A stretch of 6,941 bases of DNA from Cyanobacteriota bacterium (GTDB taxonomy: Bacteria; Cyanobacteriota; Cyanobacteriia; PCC-6307; Cyanobiaceae): positions 1 through 6,941 of the forward strand of contig CANHSW010000111.1 of NCBI GenBank assembly GCA_947463165.1, given 5' to 3'. A program made the position numbers and the translations under genes. The notes under the pieces were generated by a model. The model was not told where the DNA came from, did not search any database, and saw only the letters and a program-made list of their open reading frames with translations. This document shows, in pieces, positions 5,850 to 6,941 of the stretch (position 1 is its first letter; every line of letters starts with the position of its first letter).

Positions 5850-5864
5850 GCTTGCCCGGCAAGC
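5850..5864. promoter_or_regulatory. 15-bp perfect dyad in the psbD upstream region
   Basis: GCTTGCC (5850-5856), central C, GGCAAGC (5858-5864) form a perfect inverted repeat about 50 bp before the psbD start. It overlaps the candidate -35 box TTGCCC. The dimension suits a dimeric DNA-binding protein, but no known operator is recognised. Confidence 0.4.
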
Positions 5865-5882
5865 GTCGCCACCGCCTACGAT
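5852..5882 (+). promoter_or_regulatory. Candidate psbD promoter
   Basis: A sigma-70-like pair, TTGCCC (5852-5857) and TACGAT (5877-5882), is separated by 19 nt. It would give a start near 5889 and a leader of about 25 nt. The spacing is slightly long and the boxes match the consensus at four of six positions each. Another start further upstream cannot be excluded. Confidence 0.35.
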
Positions 5883-5885
5883 CGC

Positions 5886-5903
5886 AACGTAACGCTTCAT
5901 TAA
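5886..5903 (-). promoter_or_regulatory. HLR1-like RpaB site before psbD
   Basis: AACGTAACGCTTCATTAA fits the reverse complement of the HLR1 consensus (two KTTACAWW units two bases apart) at 12 of 16 informative positions, with the first unit 7 of 8. HLR1 is the known binding site of RpaB at high-light-responsive genes. It lies 10 bp before the psbD ATG and just after the candidate -10 box, a position more suited to repression than activation. Confidence 0.3.
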
Positions 5904-5913
5904 GCCCGCTCTC

Positions 5914-6941
5914 ATGACGATCGCTGTAGGGCGCGCGCCACAACGGGGATGGTTCGACGTCCTCGATGACTGGCTAAAGCGCGACCGCTTCGTTTTTGTT
6001 GGCTGGTCCGGGTTGCTGCTGTTCCCCACCGCCTATCTGGCGCTTGGCGGCTGGCTCACCGGCACCACCTTCGCCACCTCCTGGTACACCCACGGCATCG
6101 CCAGTTCCTACCTGGAGGGCTGCAACTTCCTCACCGCCGCCGTCAGCACCCCCGCTGACGCCATGGGCCACAGCCTGCTGCTGCTCTGGGGCCCTGAGGC
6201 CCAGGGCGACTTCGTGCGCTGGGTTCAGCTGGGCGGCCTCTGGCCCTTCGTGGCCCTGCACGGCGCCTTCTCGCTGATCGGCTTCATGCTGCGCCAGTTT
6301 GAGATCGCCCGTCTGGTGGGAATCCGCCCCTACAACGCCATCGCCTTTTCCGGCCCGATTGCGGTGTTTGTGAGCGTATTCCTGATGTATCCCCTGGGCC
6401 AGAGCAGCTGGTTCTTTGCTCCCTCCTTCGGGGTGGCGGCGATTTTCCGCTTCCTGCTGTTCCTGCAGGGTTTCCACAACTGGACGCTCAACCCCTTCCA
6501 CATGATGGGAGTGGCGGGCATTCTCGGCGGTGCTCTGCTCTGCGCCATCCACGGCGCCACGGTGGAGAACACCCTGTTCGAAGACTCCAAGCAGGCCAAC
6601 ACCTTCAAGGCGTTCGAGCCCACCCAGGAGGAGGAGACCTATTCGATGGTCACCGCCAACCGTTTTTGGAGCCAGATCTTCGGGATCGCCTTCTCCAACA
6701 AGCGCTGGCTGCACTTCTTCATGCTGTTCGTGCCCGTGATGGGTCTGTGGACCAGCAGCATCGGCATCATCGGCTTGGCTTTGAACCTGCGGGCTTACGA
6801 CTTCGTTTCCCAGGAAATTCGCGCCGCTGAAGATCCTGAGTTCGAGACCTTCTACACCAAGAACATTCTTCTGAATGAAGGTCTGCGTGCCTGGATGGCA
6901 CCTGCAGACCAGCCCCACGAAAACTTTGTCTTCCCTGAAGA
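5914..6941 (+). CDS. psbD: Photosystem II D2 protein (3' truncated)
   Basis: D2 and D1 form the photosystem II reaction-centre core in the thylakoid membrane, holding P680, pheophytin, QA and the non-haem iron. From ATG 5914, 342 full codons are present up to ENFVFPE; about nine more are expected. The start [13 protein letters not shown] is one residue shorter than in Thermosynechococcus, so key residues shift by one: TyrD is Tyr159 in YPLGQSSW, the ChlZ ligand is His116, and the P680 ligand is His196 in [50 protein letters not shown] and [11 protein letters not shown] are classic D2 strings. No Shine-Dalgarno precedes the start. Val104, Pro111 and Ser120 differ from the residues I recall as common. 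In cyanobacteria psbC normally overlaps the psbD end; that start would be beyond this window. Confidence 0.99.
   Translation, partial: MTIAVGRAPQRGWFDVLDDWLKRDRFVFVGWSGLLLFPTAYLALGGWLTGTTFATSWYTHGIASSYLEGCNFLTAAVSTPADAMGHSLLLLWGPEAQGDFVRWVQLGGLWPFVALHGAFSLIGFMLRQFEIARLVGIRPYNAIAFSGPIAVFVSVFLMYPLGQSSWFFAPSFGVAAIFRFLLFLQGFHNWTLNPFHMMGVAGILGGALLCAIHGATVENTLFEDSKQANTFKAFEPTQEEETYSMVTANRFWSQIFGIAFSNKRWLHFFMLFVPVMGLWTSSIGIIGLALNLRAYDFVSQEIRAAEDPEFETFYTKNILLNEGLRAWMAPADQPHENFVFPE

Noticed and set aside
5974..6918. 314-codon open frame on the minus strand opposite psbD
   Set aside because: psbD is unmistakable on the plus strand; the antisense product is low-complexity Gly/Glu/Gln/His and lacks any recognised domain.

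Overview
The window is a GC-rich stretch of a cyanobacterial chromosome. The psbD gene for the photosystem II D2 protein, an RpaA-type response regulator, a UPF0367-family small protein, CGATCG-rich DNA (the core of the cyanobacterial HIP1 octamer) and the sequence flavour of D2 all point to a picocyanobacterium of the Synechococcus/Cyanobium/Prochlorococcus clade. The high GC argues against low-GC Prochlorococcus. It reads as core chromosome: I see no transposase, phage gene, CRISPR array or other accessory island.

Left block, plus strand, 1-3408: a compact three-gene run of a copper-type P1B ATPase (5' end outside the window), tmk (thymidylate kinase) and holB (DNA polymerase III delta'). 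Each junction is an 8-bp stop/start overlap (ATGAGTAG and ATGGCTGA), so the run is almost certainly one transcript with coupled translation. holB carries an internal 12-bp tandem repeat that encodes an acidic, Gln/His-rich linker.

Middle, minus strand, 3384-4145: rpaA, the circadian-output regulator, converges on holB. The two coding regions overlap tail to tail by 25 bp with no terminator between them. Upstream of rpaA lies about 525 bp without a recognisable gene. It holds an AT-rich tract with weak promoter candidates, a cluster of inverted repeats rich in CAGCTG, and an 18-bp tandem repeat.

Right block, minus strand, 4671-5761: a UPF0367 gene, an ABC/ECF-type ATPase gene, a tRNA-Asn(GUU) gene and a strong intrinsic terminator follow one another with 1-bp and 16-bp gaps, which suggests a mixed protein/tRNA transcript. 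Divergent from it on the plus strand is psbD (5914 to the window end, about nine codons short of its expected stop). The 152-bp divergent spacer holds a possible psbD promoter, a perfect 15-bp dyad, and an HLR1-like sequence of the kind bound by RpaB.

No clearly new system is visible. The most interesting items are the mixed operon ending in tRNA-Asn, the repeat-built linker in HolB, the repeat-rich non-coding DNA upstream of rpaA, and the regulatory architecture in front of psbD.
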